Of a DNA stretch of 64,000 bases, positions 26,831-35,612 are shown one piece after another. Position numbers and translations under genes: made by a program. The notes under the pieces are model-generated. The model was not told where the DNA came from and did not search any database. It saw only the letters and a list, made by a program, of their open reading frames with translations. Every line of letters starts with the position of its first letter. Positions within the stretch are counted from its first letter, which is position 1. Source of the DNA: Limosilactobacillus antri DSM 16041 (GTDB lineage Bacteria > Bacillota > Bacilli > Lactobacillales > Lactobacillaceae); contig NZ_GG700732.1 of the NCBI RefSeq assembly GCF_000160835.1, forward strand, positions 78,183 to 142,182, written 5' to 3'.

Positions 26831-27988
26831 ATGAAAATTGGAATTGATAAAATGGCCTTTGCCACTACGGACAAGTACCTGGACCTGCGAGAATTGGCCC
26901 GGGCCCGCAACGTTGATCCAGACAAGTATACAATTGGAATTGGCCAGGACCAGCAGGCGGTTGTGCCGCCGACTCAAGACATCGTCACCCTTGCGGCCGC
27001 GGCTGCCCAGAAGCTGCTCACGCCTGCAGCTGCCCGGCGAATTTCAACGGTAATTGTCGCGACGGAATCAGGAATTGATAATTCCAAGGCGGCCGCGATT
27101 TACGTTAAGCGTTTGTTAGGCCTAAGCGACTTCGTGCGGACGGTGGAGCTAAAGGAGGCCTGCTACTCAGCTACCGCCGGGCTCCAGTTTGCCCGGGGGA
27201 TTGTGGCGCTGAATCCGCAAGAAGAGGTGCTGGTAATTGCGACTGACATTGCACGTTATGGTCTCAACACCCCCGGGGAGGTAACGCAGGGGGCTGGCGC
27301 GGTGGCAATGCTGGTGAGCCGGGATCCCCGGGTCCTGGCAATTGAAGAGACCAGCGTTAGCCTGACCAAGGACATCATGGACTTCTGGCGGCCGCTATAC
27401 GCTACCGAAGCCCTGGTGGATGGCAAGTATTCGACCAGTGTCTACATCGACTGCTTTAAGGAAGTCTTGACCAGGTACCAGCAGCTAACGGGGCGGCCAC
27501 TGGCTGATTTTGGGGCGCTGCTGTTTCACCTGCCATTTACCAAAATGGGCAAGAAAGCCCTGGCGGCGGTTTTGGGTGACCGCACTGATGGGACGGCCGA
27601 ACGTCTCCGCCAGGCACTGACTGCCAGCCAGTGGGCCTGCCGGCAGGTTGGCAACCTCTATACCGGTTCACTATACTTAGCCTTGATGTCGTACCTCCAA
27701 AACGGGGATGCGCATCGTGGCAGCCGGCTAGGCCTCTTTAGCTATGGTTCCGGTGCTGAGGGGGAGTTTTTTACCGGCATTTTGCAACCCCAGTTTGCTG
27801 AGAATATCCTGCCGCTAACGCCGGCTTTGCGGCAACGGCAACGAGTTTCAGTGACTGAGTATGAGCGCCTCTTTGACGAACAGCTCGGGATGAACCCTGC
27901 CGACGTCGCTTTTACTACGGAAAATGACGCTTGTCCCTTTGTCCTGACTGGGCAACAGGACCACCAGCGTCAGTATCGGGCAAACTAA
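26831..27988 (+). CDS. mvaS: Hydroxymethylglutaryl-CoA synthase (mevalonate pathway)
   Basis: 385 residues. The opening is IGIDKMAFATTDKYLDLREL. The catalytic cysteine is Cys111 in VELKEACYSATAGLQFA, the same number as in enterococcal MvaS. The later motif FHLPFTKMGKKAL carries the active-site histidine, and GLFSYGSGAEGEFF is the C-terminal signature. It condenses acetyl-CoA with acetoacetyl-CoA to HMG-CoA. The use of mevalonate for isoprenoids fits lactobacilli. The product eventually feeds UppS (34834-35598). ATG at 26831 starts just after rnhA. Confidence 0.96.
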   Translation: MKIGIDKMAFATTDKYLDLRELARARNVDPDKYTIGIGQDQQAVVPPTQDIVTLAAAAAQKLLTPAAARRISTVIVATESGIDNSKAAAIYVKRLLGLSDFVRTVELKEACYSATAGLQFARGIVALNPQEEVLVIATDIARYGLNTPGEVTQGAGAVAMLVSRDPRVLAIEETSVSLTKDIMDFWRPLYATEALVDGKYSTSVYIDCFKEVLTRYQQLTGRPLADFGALLFHLPFTKMGKKALAAVLGDRTDGTAERLRQALTASQWACRQVGNLYTGSLYLALMSYLQNGDAHRGSRLGLFSYGSGAEGEFFTGILQPQFAENILPLTPALRQRQRVSVTEYERLFDEQLGMNPADVAFTTENDACPFVLTGQQDHQRQYRAN

Positions 27989-28037
27989 AAGGACGAGCCT
28001 GCAAGAGCAATGGTGTGCTCTGCCGGGTTCGTCCTTT
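27988..28037. terminator. Bidirectional terminator between mvaS and lexA
   Basis: A long stem, AAAGGACGAGCC with GGTTCGTCCTTT (about 27988-27999 / 28026-28037). A second inner stem, AGAGCA/TGCTCT, extends it. It serves both convergent genes. Confidence 0.85.
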
Positions 28038-28048
28038 GGCAGTTTTGC

Positions 28049-28672
28049 TTAAAAAATGTTATCACGGAAAAGACCGACGACCCGCCCCAGAATCTTGACG
28101 TTCTTTAGGTAAATCGGGTCCATCGTATCATTTTCTGGCTGGAGGCGGAAGCGGTCCTTTTCCTTAAAGAACCGCTTGCAAGTGGCCTCGTTATCTTCGT
28201 TCATTGCAATGACAATGTCACCATTCTTGGCGGTCGACTGCTTCCGGACGATCACCTGGTCGCCGTTGAGGATTCCCGCCTTAATCATGCTGGTTCCCCG
28301 GATGGTCAGCATATAGAGGTCATTATGATCTTGAATCGACGGCGGAATCGGGAAGTAGTCAGTGGCGTCTTCAACCGCGAGGATTGGTTGTCCCGCGGTG
28401 ACCACCCCGAGTAATGGAATCTTGGTTTGCAGGGGCTTAATCCCCAGGAGGTCGAATCCCTTGGGGGTAATTTCCAGGGCCCGGGGCTTAGAGGGATCTT
28501 TTTGGAGGAATCCCCCCTCAATCAAACGGTTGATATGACCATGAACCGTCGACGTGGAAGAAAGGCCCACCGCACTACAAATCTCCCGAACCGTTGGCGG
28601 GTAGCCGTGTTCATTCACTGCTTTGTGAATATAATTGAGGACCGCTAACTGCTTGTTCTTTACTGGCTTCAT
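28049..28672 (-). CDS. lexA: LexA, SOS-response repressor
   Basis: 207 residues. The winged-helix DNA-binding domain (about 1-70) has [23 protein letters not shown]. The self-cleavage site is Ala93-Gly94 in VVTAGQP. The catalytic serine is Ser128 (RGTSMIKAG) and the lysine is Lys166 (EATCKRF), one position off the B. subtilis numbering. It represses DNA-damage genes until RecA-ssDNA triggers cleavage. ATG at 28672 follows GAGGTG on the minus strand; an in-frame upstream start would add an unconserved hydrophobic piece. Its own promoter overlaps a LexA box, so it is autoregulated. Confidence 0.97.
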   Translation of the reverse strand: MKPVKNKQLAVLNYIHKAVNEHGYPPTVREICSAVGLSSTSTVHGHINRLIEGGFLQKDPSKPRALEITPKGFDLLGIKPLQTKIPLLGVVTAGQPILAVEDATDYFPIPPSIQDHNDLYMLTIRGTSMIKAGILNGDQVIVRKQSTAKNGDIVIAMNEDNEATCKRFFKEKDRFRLQPENDTMDPIYLKNVKILGRVVGLFRDNIF

Positions 28673-28707
28673 GTGCCAACACCTCATTAAAATTAGTATT
28701 ATAATTA

Positions 28708-28736
28708 AGAATATCATAGTTGGGGGCGGAGTTCAA
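28708..28736 (-). promoter_or_regulatory. lexA promoter
   Basis: Minus strand: TTGAAC (28731-28736), a 17-base spacer, TATTCT (28708-28713). The -35 overlaps the LexA box. Confidence 0.65.
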
Positions 28737-28747
28737 ACACACGTTCG
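28734..28747. promoter_or_regulatory. LexA-binding SOS box between lexA and the DUF896 gene
   Basis: The minus strand reads CGAACGTGTGTTTG, against the Gram-positive consensus CGAACRNRYGTTYC (13 of 14). It overlaps the lexA -35 and ends four bases before the -35 of the divergent promoter, so one box can control both directions. Confidence 0.85.
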
Positions 28748-28750
28748 CAA

Positions 28751-28778
28751 TTGACAAACTTTGCTATTAACTTAAAAT
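28751..28778 (+). promoter_or_regulatory. Promoter of the DUF896 gene
   Basis: Consensus TTGACA (28751-28756), a 16-base spacer, TAAAAT (28773-28778), directly beside the SOS box. Confidence 0.8.
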
Positions 28779-28865
28779 ATTAATTATAGAGAATTATTAT
28801 GGTTAGGCTGACCAGGATCCTGGTTAATTTTCATTAATTACCGTTGCGATTGGAGGGTAAATCTT

Positions 28866-29117
28866 ATGGCTGAATCCGAAGAACAAGAAAAGTTATTAAA
28901 ACGAATTAACGAATTGGCCCACAAGAATAAAAAAGAGGGGCTGACCGAGGCGGAAACTCGTGAACGGGAACGCCTGCGCCGGGAATACATTAAAAACTTC
29001 CGGGAAACGATGCGGAGCAATATTGAAATGATGCGGATCTATGATAAAGACGGCAACGAGGTAACCCCAGAAAAGGTGCGTGAAGTTCAGCGCAAAAAGG
29101 GCTTGCGGGATGACTAA
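28866..29117 (+). CDS. DUF896/YnzC family protein, probably SOS-controlled
   Basis: 83 residues. The family pattern is visible: a helical N-terminus ([21 protein letters not shown]), [18 protein letters not shown], and the C-terminal [11 protein letters not shown]. subtilis YnzC is a two-helix protein encoded in the LexA-regulated yneA-yneB-ynzC operon next to lexA. Here only the ynzC-like gene remains beside lexA; the division inhibitor YneA and the recombinase-like YneB are absent. ATG at 28866 follows TGGAGGG. The molecular function is unknown. Confidence 0.9.
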   Translation: MAESEEQEKLLKRINELAHKNKKEGLTEAETRERERLRREYIKNFRETMRSNIEMMRIYDKDGNEVTPEKVREVQRKKGLRDD

Positions 29118-29130
29118 CCGAGATTAGCTC

Positions 29131-29159
29131 TTTTCAAGTCAATAACATTCGTGTAAGAT
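29131..29159 (+). promoter_or_regulatory. Possible promoter of the yneF-like gene
   Basis: TTTTCA (29131-29136), a 17-base spacer, TAAGAT (29154-29159). The -35 is weak. Confidence 0.4.
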
Positions 29160-29191
29160 GGACAAGTAACTATGCAAAGGGGGAAATACTC

Positions 29192-29419
29192 GTGGCGACA
29201 ACAATTGTACTGGTTATCTTAGCCTTATTAGTCGGCCTGCTGGTCGGCTTCTTTGGCGCGCGTAAGTACATGGAAAACTACCTCCGCAACAACCCACCGA
29301 TTTCTGAGGAAATGCTGCGGACGATGATGCTCCAAATGGGTCAGAAGCCATCAAGCCGGAAGCTGCACCAGATGATGCAGTCAATGAAGGCCCAGGCTAA
29401 AAAGGCCAACACTAAGTAG
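29192..29419 (+). CDS. YneF/UPF0154 family small membrane protein
   Basis: 75 residues. One N-terminal transmembrane helix ([20 protein letters not shown]) is followed by the conserved soluble part ([24 protein letters not shown] and [15 protein letters not shown]). The start is GTG at 29192, about eight bases after AAGGGGGA. The family is common in Firmicutes and its function is unknown to me. B. subtilis yneF is also near the lexA region, which supports the assignment. A terminator follows. Confidence 0.92.
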   Translation: MATTIVLVILALLVGLLVGFFGARKYMENYLRNNPPISEEMLRTMMLQMGQKPSSRKLHQMMQSMKAQAKKANTK

Positions 29420-29446
29420 GGCATCCCAAGTTTCTTCATGATATCA

Positions 29447-29489
29447 AAACAGCTCCTAGCTTCACTAATTTAGAAGCTGGGAGCTGTTT
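29447..29489. terminator. Bidirectional terminator between yneF-like gene and plsC
   Basis: A 17-base stem (29447-29463 / 29473-29489) with one G-T pair and a 9-base loop, flanked by A- and T-rich sequence. It serves two convergent genes. Confidence 0.85.
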
Positions 29490-29491
29490 AC

Positions 29492-30130
29492 TTAGAAGTC
29501 ATCGTTTTTAGGCTTGGGTGGCATCACGTATTTAAAATTAGGGTTGATTTGCTGGTCAAGCTGGTCGAAAGCGGCCTGCATCTGTGCTTCCAGCTGGGCT
29601 TGATAGTGTTCGTCCAGCTTGGTTTTGCGGTCAACGACGATCGGTTTGCCAAAGGCAATTTGCCGGGGTTGCCGGCTAAAGAGTTTGCCAAACGAGAGCG
29701 GACCCTGGTAGACCGCTGGTACCAAGGGGACGTTCGCCAGCTTGGCAATTAAGGTCGCCCCACCCTTGAGTTTGGCCGAATAGCGGGACCCGCTAGGGAA
29801 AATAATTGTTGAGAGGTCAGACTGGCGTAAGAGCTTAACCGGCTGCTTAATGGCTGAAGGACCGGGATGCTTGCGGTCGACCGGGTAGGCGTTCAGGGCC
29901 CGCAGGAACTTGGCTGCCAGCGGGTTTTTGAATAATTCTTTTTTGGCCATGAAGCTAAATTTCTTTGGCCAGACCGCGATGGCGATTAGCACCGGATCCA
30001 TCCAAGTTCGGTGCGGAGCGACGATGATGTAGTTTCCTTGCGGGAGGTTTTCCCGGTTATAGATTTTGGCCCGGCCGTTGATAAGGGTTAAAAACGGGCT
30101 GACAATTTTCACTAAGAGGGTGTAGAGCAT
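29492..30130 (-). CDS. plsC: 1-acyl-sn-glycerol-3-phosphate acyltransferase
   Basis: 212 residues. The acyltransferase block I is APHRTWMDPVLIA (the HX4D motif). Block II-like KKELFKNP is followed by block III-like IIFPSGSRYS and block IV-like VPLVPAVYQG. It adds the second acyl chain to give phosphatidic acid, the substrate used by CdsA (35613-36398). An N-terminal hydrophobic segment (LVKIVSPFLTLI) should attach it to the membrane. ATG at 30130 follows GGAAGAAG; the in-frame ATG at 30205 lacks support. TTGCGT-17 bases-TACAAA upstream is a candidate promoter. Confidence 0.92.
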   Translation of the reverse strand: MLYTLLVKIVSPFLTLINGRAKIYNRENLPQGNYIIVAPHRTWMDPVLIAIAVWPKKFSFMAKKELFKNPLAAKFLRALNAYPVDRKHPGPSAIKQPVKLLRQSDLSTIIFPSGSRYSAKLKGGATLIAKLANVPLVPAVYQGPLSFGKLFSRQPRQIAFGKPIVVDRKTKLDEHYQAQLEAQMQAAFDQLDQQINPNFKYVMPPKPKNDDF

Positions 30131-30213
30131 AGCGACTTCTTCCAATCTTTTTAATTTCTTTGTAAAGTATGACGAAAAATAACGCAACATGCAAGTGGAG
30201 GACAAAAAGTGTG

Positions 30214-30975
30214 ATGAAAAACCAGGCCGATTTATTGAAAGCTGACGAGCGGATCGATCAGTTATACAGCAATGATGTGCGGTTAATCCAAAGTCCGAGC
30301 TGCTTTGCCTTTTCCCTGGATGCGGTGCTGCTCGCGGACTTTGTTCGCCCTAACCGGCGGCGCCAGCTTCGGATTGTTGACCTTTGCGCGGGGAATGCAG
30401 CAGTTGGCTTGTTTTTACATAATAAACTGGGCGGTCAGTTTACCGAGGTCGAGCTCCAAACGCGAATTGCGGATATGGCCAGGCGGAGTATTGCATTGAA
30501 CGGTTTGACCGACCGCTACCGGGTCCTTAATCTGGATATTGCGGACGTCTTTTCCGCGATTCCGAAAGACTCCGCCGATATTGTGCTGTGCAACCCGCCT
30601 TATTTTCCGGTAACCGAAAAGAGTCAGAAGAACCCGAACCAGTACCTGGCAATTGCCCGTCACGAGCTGAAAACGAACTTAGCGATGGTTGCGCAGCAGA
30701 TGAGCGGCCTGCTGAAAATGAATGGCCATGGCTACCTGGTGCACCGCCCGGACCGGTTAACGGAAATTTTAACGGTTTTACAGCAACAGCGACTGGTGCC
30801 GAAACGGCTCCGGTTCATCTACCCTAAGCCGGGACGGGATGCTAACATGGTGTTGATTGAAGCAATTAAGGATGGCAAACCGGGTGGGCTCAAGGTCGTG
30901 CCACCGCTAATTGTCAATGACGAGGCGGGAAATTACCGCCCGGAAGTAAGGAAGCTATTGTATGGTAAAGACTAA
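30214..30975 (+). CDS. trmN6: tRNA1(Val) adenine(37)-N6 methyltransferase family (YabB/TrmN6)
   Basis: 253 residues from ATG 30214, with GTG 30211 as an alternative; GGAGG is at 30197-30201. The SAM-binding motif I is IVDLCAGNAAVGLFL and the amino-methyltransferase motif is VLCNPPYFP. It belongs to the family of E. coli YfiC/TrmN6 and B. subtilis YabB, which methylates adenine next to a tRNA anticodon; the exact tRNA here is not shown. The downstream GIY-YIG gene overlaps it by 14 bases, as in the yabB-yazA pair of bacilli. It is divergent from plsC. Confidence 0.9.
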   Translation: MKNQADLLKADERIDQLYSNDVRLIQSPSCFAFSLDAVLLADFVRPNRRRQLRIVDLCAGNAAVGLFLHNKLGGQFTEVELQTRIADMARRSIALNGLTDRYRVLNLDIADVFSAIPKDSADIVLCNPPYFPVTEKSQKNPNQYLAIARHELKTNLAMVAQQMSGLLKMNGHGYLVHRPDRLTEILTVLQQQRLVPKRLRFIYPKPGRDANMVLIEAIKDGKPGGLKVVPPLIVNDEAGNYRPEVRKLLYGKD

Positions 30976-31252
30976 GTATTATTATATCTACGTCCTCTAT
31001 TGTGCTGATGGCAGCCTTTACTGCGGCTTTACCGATAACGTTGCCCGCCGCTTTGCTGCCCACCAGGAGTTTCGGGGGGCCAAGTATACGAAAGTCAAGT
31101 CCCGCCACCCCTTGCGGCTGGTTTATAGCAAGCAATTTGCCAGCAAGCATGAGGCCCTGAGTGCGGAATACCATTTCAAACACCAGTCCCGTCAGCAGAA
31201 GCTGGTATATTTAGCCGAACACGGCGTTAACCTCCGTGCTGATCAGGGATAA
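30962..31252 (+). CDS. GIY-YIG nuclease-like protein (YazA/UPF0213 type)
   Basis: 96 residues, a single GIY-YIG domain. YYIYVLYCADGSLYCGFTDN replaces the literal GIY/YIG with YIY/YCG, followed by ARRFAAHQEFRGAKYTKVKSRHPLRLVY. The arginine and glutamate positions of the fold are present (ARRF; SAEYHFKH). The family's biological role is not known. ATG at 30962 lies inside the end of trmN6, so the two are coupled. Confidence 0.92.
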   Translation: MVKTKYYYIYVLYCADGSLYCGFTDNVARRFAAHQEFRGAKYTKVKSRHPLRLVYSKQFASKHEALSAEYHFKHQSRQQKLVYLAEHGVNLRADQG

Positions 31253-31283
31253 CGGAAATTCAACTGATTAGTAGGCGAAAGGC

Positions 31284-31312
31284 TTGTCAAGCACGGGGCT
31301 TTTTTGTATACT
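31284..31312 (+). promoter_or_regulatory. rpsB promoter
   Basis: TTGTCA (31284-31289), a 17-base spacer, TATACT (31307-31312). It leaves a leader of about 117 bases before rpsB. Confidence 0.8.
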
Positions 31313-31352
31313 AATATCTGGTGTTTAATAACATATAACACACCCGTGCCGA

Positions 31353-31392
31353 TAAGCGGGGACGTGCCTAGGTCAATTAGGTGCTCCGCTTA
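31353..31392 (+). promoter_or_regulatory. Structured leader hairpin of rpsB (candidate S2 autoregulation site)
   Basis: A 9-bp lower stem (31353-31361 / 31384-31392, one G-T pair), a 3-base bulge, a 6-bp upper stem (31365-31370 / 31378-31383) and the 7-base loop GGTCAAT. It lies 43 bases before the start codon and has no T run, so it is not a terminator. S2 controls its own operon in other bacteria; the link here is inference. Confidence 0.45.
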
Positions 31393-31435
31393 GCTGACGC
31401 CCGGGGAGGAAAAACATTTTGGAGGTATAACACTA

Positions 31436-32224
31436 ATGTCTGTTGTTACTATGAAGCAATTGCTTGAAGCCGGTGTCCACTTCGGTCACCAAACTCGTCG
31501 TTGGAACCCAAAGATGGAAGAATACATCTTCACTGAACGGAATGGGATCTACATCATCGACCTGCAAAAGACTGTCAAGCTGATCGATACTGCTTACGAC
31601 TACATGAAGAGCGTTGCTGCTGATGGTGGCGTAGTCCTCTTTGTTGGTACCAAGAAGCAGGCGCAGGACTCAATCGAAGAAGAAGCAACCCGGGCGGGTC
31701 AATACTACGTTAACCACCGTTGGTTAGGTGGTACCCTGACCAACTGGAAGACGATTCAATCCCGGATCGCACGGTTGAAGGAACTGAAGAAGATGGCAGA
31801 AGACGGCACCTTCGATGTCCTGCCAAAGAAGGAAGTTGCTGTTTTGACTAAGCAACGGGAAAAGCTGGAACGGTTCCTGGGCGGGATCGAAGATATGCCA
31901 CGGATCCCCGACGTACTGTTCATTGTGGACCCACACAAGGAACAAATTGCGGTTAAGGAAGCACAAAAGCTGCACATTCCGATCGTTGCGATGGTTGACA
32001 CCAACACTGATCCAGACGACATCGATTACGTTATCCCTTCAAACGATGACGCAATCCGGGCCGTTCGCCTGATCACTTCCAAGATGGCTGACGCAATTGT
32101 TGAAGGTAAGCAGGGTCAAGATGACGCTCAGCAAGCAGACGCTGCTGCCGACGATAACGCCGAAGAAGAAACTGTTAGCGAAGATTCATTAAAGAACCTG
32201 AAGAACAGTGTTGAAGGCAAGTAA
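31436..32224 (+). CDS. rpsB: 30S ribosomal protein S2
   Basis: 262 residues. The signatures are [20 protein letters not shown] and [15 protein letters not shown], and the coiled-coil middle contains KKMAEDGTF. The C-terminal tail (about 230-262) is acidic and alanine-rich, typical of lactobacilli. S2 sits at the head-body junction of the 30S subunit. ATG at 31436 follows TTTTGGAGGTATAAC. Codon choice is as biased as in tuf. tsf follows after a strong hairpin terminator. Confidence 0.97.
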   Translation: MSVVTMKQLLEAGVHFGHQTRRWNPKMEEYIFTERNGIYIIDLQKTVKLIDTAYDYMKSVAADGGVVLFVGTKKQAQDSIEEEATRAGQYYVNHRWLGGTLTNWKTIQSRIARLKELKKMAEDGTFDVLPKKEVAVLTKQREKLERFLGGIEDMPRIPDVLFIVDPHKEQIAVKEAQKLHIPIVAMVDTNTDPDDIDYVIPSNDDAIRAVRLITSKMADAIVEGKQGQDDAQQADAAADDNAEEETVSEDSLKNLKNSVEGK

Positions 32225-32242
32225 TATAAGCAATTAATACTT

Positions 32243-32297
32243 GGGCTGTTTTGTGTTATGGACCATTGTGGCCCTAAGTACAAACAGCCCTTTTTTT
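32243..32297 (+). terminator. Intrinsic terminator between rpsB and tsf
   Basis: GGGCTGTTTTGT (32243-32254) pairs with ACAAACAGCCC (32280-32290) with one bulged base, followed by seven T. It may reduce tsf relative to rpsB, because I see no clear new promoter before tsf. Confidence 0.85.
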
Positions 32298-32324
32298 ACA
32301 TTAAATCAAAGGAGAGAGTTAGTA

Positions 32325-33200
32325 ATGGCTGAAATCAAAGCTGCTCAAGTTATGCAATTACGTAAGAAGTCCGGTGCCGGAATTATGGACGCCAAGAAGG
32401 CCTTAGTTGCCAGTGATGGTGACATGGACAAGGCGATGGACTACCTTCGTGAAAAGGGAATCGCCAAGGCCGCTAAGAAGAGTGACCGGGTAGCTGCTGA
32501 AGGGTTGGCAGAAATCGCCGTTAATGGCAACACTGCTGCCATTGTTGAGCTGAATTCCGAAACGGACTTCGTTGCTGCCAGTGATCCCTTCAAGGATCTC
32601 CTGAAGAAGGTTACTGAATTAATCAGTGAAAACAAGCCAGCTAACGTTGAAGAAGCCTTGGCTATCAAGACCGCTAACGGTACTTTAAACGATGACATCA
32701 TCGCTACTACCCAAAAGACTGGTGAAAAGGTCAGCCTGCGCCGCTTTGCCGTTGTTGAAAAGGATGACGGCGACAGCTTCGGTGCCTACCTGCACCAGGG
32801 TGGCCAAATTGCTGCCTTAGTTGTTCTGGAAGGTGCTGACGAAGCTACCGCTAAGGACGTTGCAATGCACGTTGCCGCAATTAACCCAGAATTTATGACC
32901 CGCGAAGACGTTTCTCAGGACCGTCTGGACCACGAACGGGCAATCTTCAAGGAAGAAACGCTGAACGAAGGCAAGCCTGCTCAGATCGTTGACAAGATTG
33001 TGGAAGGCCGGTTGAACAAGTTCTTGTCCCAAATCTGCCTTGCCGACCAAGAATTCGTTAAGGATTCCGACAAGACCGTTGCGCAATACGTTAAGGATAA
33101 CGGCGGTAAGCTGAAGTCCTTCATTCGTTACGAAGTCGGTGAAGGAATCGAAAAGAAGCAAGACGACTTTGCACAAGAAGTTAAGGACCAAATGAACTAA
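32325..33200 (+). CDS. tsf: Elongation factor Ts
   Basis: 291 residues. The N-terminal UBA-like domain has [19 protein letters not shown]. The core contains the second EF-Ts signature, [12 protein letters not shown], and [17 protein letters not shown] is near the C-terminus. It is the nucleotide-exchange factor for EF-Tu. ATG at 32325 follows AAGGAGAGAG; an in-frame ATG at 32241 lies before the terminator hairpin and is not used. Confidence 0.97.
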   Translation: MAEIKAAQVMQLRKKSGAGIMDAKKALVASDGDMDKAMDYLREKGIAKAAKKSDRVAAEGLAEIAVNGNTAAIVELNSETDFVAASDPFKDLLKKVTELISENKPANVEEALAIKTANGTLNDDIIATTQKTGEKVSLRRFAVVEKDDGDSFGAYLHQGGQIAALVVLEGADEATAKDVAMHVAAINPEFMTREDVSQDRLDHERAIFKEETLNEGKPAQIVDKIVEGRLNKFLSQICLADQEFVKDSDKTVAQYVKDNGGKLKSFIRYEVGEGIEKKQDDFAQEVKDQMN

Positions 33201-33217
33201 GCGTTCGGTTGGCGACG

Positions 33218-33997
<780 letters not shown>

Positions 33998-34000
33998 CCA

Positions 34001-34561
34001 ATGGCATCAAGCAAAGAGATTTTAAATGACGCAAAGCAAAAAATGAAGAAGTCGGGTGAGGCACTCCAGCGGAGTTTAGCAGACATCCGGGCAGGCCAGG
34101 CCAACGCCAGTCTGCTGAACTCGGTGAAGGTTGAATACTACGGCGCACCGACACCGTTAAACCAGGTGGCGTCGATTACGATTCCAGAAGCCCGGCAGTT
34201 ACTGGTTACGCCATACGACGAAAGCATTTTGGAAGAAATTGAAAAGGCAATCTACGCTTCTAACCTGGGATTGACCCCCCAGAATGACGGGAGCGCAATT
34301 CGCCTGATTATTCCACAACTGACCGAAGACCGGCGCAAGGAACTGGTTAAGGACGTCAAGGCCGAACTGGAAAAGGCCAAGGTGGCGGTCCGCAATGTCC
34401 GCCGGGAAGCGATGGACGACCTGAAGAAGGGGAACAAGAACGGCGACTTTAACGACGACGAATTCCATGATCTGGAAAAGCAGGTTCAAAACGAAACCGA
34501 TGCCGGGATTAAGAACCTGGAAGAAATCGCTGGGGCCAAGGAAAAGGAACTGCTGCAATAA
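34001..34561 (+). CDS. frr: Ribosome recycling factor
   Basis: 186 residues: [40 protein letters not shown], then the helical [14 protein letters not shown] region. It splits post-termination ribosomes with EF-G. ATG at 34001 is directly after pyrH. A terminator and a possible structured RNA follow. Confidence 0.97.
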   Translation: MASSKEILNDAKQKMKKSGEALQRSLADIRAGQANASLLNSVKVEYYGAPTPLNQVASITIPEARQLLVTPYDESILEEIEKAIYASNLGLTPQNDGSAIRLIIPQLTEDRRKELVKDVKAELEKAKVAVRNVRREAMDDLKKGNKNGDFNDDEFHDLEKQVQNETDAGIKNLEEIAGAKEKELLQ

Positions 34562-34570
34562 CTTAGCTGT

Positions 34571-34601
34571 GGGGTTGGGAATTGGCTCAACCCCCTTTTT
34601 T
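34571..34601 (+). terminator. Intrinsic terminator after frr
   Basis: GGGGTTG (34571-34577) pairs with CAACCCC (34588-34594), extended by further G-C and G-T pairs towards the loop, then TTTTTT. Confidence 0.85.
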
Positions 34602-34613
34602 AACATAGGAATG

Positions 34614-34730
34614 CCGCAAGGCAGGAGCTGATAGCTGGCAAGTCATGATAAGCTCAACCTGGCTATCCGGGGGCTGACTGTGCGGTGACAAACGCCTGGA
34701 AGCGGCCGCTCGACCAACTCCAGGCGTTTT
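34614..34730 (+). ncRNA. Candidate structured RNA ending in its own terminator
   Basis: Between frr and uppS there is no open frame of note. CCGCA (34614-34618) can pair with TGCGG (34681-34685). Inside it GATAGC (34630-34635) can pair with GCTATC (34662-34667). Immediately after comes an 11-bp perfect terminator stem (34690-34700 / 34719-34729, AAACGCCTGGA) ending in TTTT and containing the palindrome AGCGGCCGCT (34701-34710). No clear promoter is seen, so it might instead arise by readthrough from frr. Alternatively it is just a second terminator with chance pairings. Confidence 0.35.
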
Positions 34731-34747
34731 GTCTGCTACTTTTCAAA

Positions 34748-34776
34748 TTGTATTTTATTAGCAGGAGCTTTATAAT
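34748..34776 (+). promoter_or_regulatory. uppS-cdsA-rseP-proS promoter
   Basis: TTGTAT (34748-34753), a 17-base spacer, consensus TATAAT (34771-34776). Confidence 0.82.
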
Positions 34777-34833
34777 GAATTAGCGTTTTATTTTTGAACG
34801 GTGGAGATACGCTAATAGATGGAGGAAAAAAGA

Positions 34834-35598
34834 TTGTTCGCAAAAAAGGATACCGCTAGTCAAACCGCGGCGATTGACCTGGAACGAATTCCTCGTCATA
34901 TCGCGATCATTATGGATGGTAACGGCCGATGGGCTCAGAAACGTCATTTGCCACGGGTGGCCGGCCATAAGCAGGGGATGCAGACCGTGAAGACGATCAC
35001 GATTGCCGCCAGCAAGTTGGGAGTGAAGGTCCTGACCCTCTATGCCTTTTCGACCGAAAATTGGAAACGGCCCTCGAGTGAGGTTAATTACCTGATGCAG
35101 CTGCCCATTCGCTTTTTCTCAACCTTTGTTCCTGACCTGGTGAAAAATAACGTGCGGGTGATGGTAATGGGCGACATTCAACGACTGCCCGCAAAGACCC
35201 AAGAGGCGGTTAATGACGCGATTGCGGATACCGCTGATTGTGACGGGATGGTGCTAAACTTCGCCTTAAATTACGGGAGTCGCGACGAGATTACCCGTGC
35301 GGTGCAGGATGTTGCCTGCGCGGTACAGGCGGGAACGCTCTCGCCAGACGCAATTGACGAGCAGCTGGTTAGCGAACACCTGATGACGGCCCCCCTCGGC
35401 GAACTGGCCGATCCGGATTTATTAATCCGGACGAGTGGCGAAGAACGGATCAGCAACTTTCTTTTGTGGCAACTAGCGTATAGTGAACTGGAATTTGTCC
35501 CCGAGCACTGGCCGGATTTTGATGCCGAATCCTTAAAACGGGCCATTGTAGAATTTCAGGGACGGCACCGTCGTTTTGGCGGGTTAAAAAATAAATAG
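34834..35598 (+). CDS. uppS: Isoprenyl (undecaprenyl) pyrophosphate synthase
   Basis: 254 residues from TTG 34834. The signature IAIIMDGNGRWAQKR carries the catalytic aspartate. ALNYGSRDEITRA, LIRTSGEERISNFLLWQLAY and FQGRHRRFGG are the remaining family blocks. It makes the C55 lipid carrier for peptidoglycan and teichoic acid. I prefer TTG at 34834 because GGAGG (34821-34825) lies eight bases before it and the product then opens MFAKKD, as in relatives. ATG at 34819 is in frame and overlaps that site. It is the first gene of the uppS-cdsA-rseP-proS unit. Confidence 0.95.
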   Translation: MFAKKDTASQTAAIDLERIPRHIAIIMDGNGRWAQKRHLPRVAGHKQGMQTVKTITIAASKLGVKVLTLYAFSTENWKRPSSEVNYLMQLPIRFFSTFVPDLVKNNVRVMVMGDIQRLPAKTQEAVNDAIADTADCDGMVLNFALNYGSRDEITRAVQDVACAVQAGTLSPDAIDEQLVSEHLMTAPLGELADPDLLIRTSGEERISNFLLWQLAYSELEFVPEHWPDFDAESLKRAIVEFQGRHRRFGGLKNK

Positions 35599-35612
35599 GA
35601 GCGGGTGGTAAC

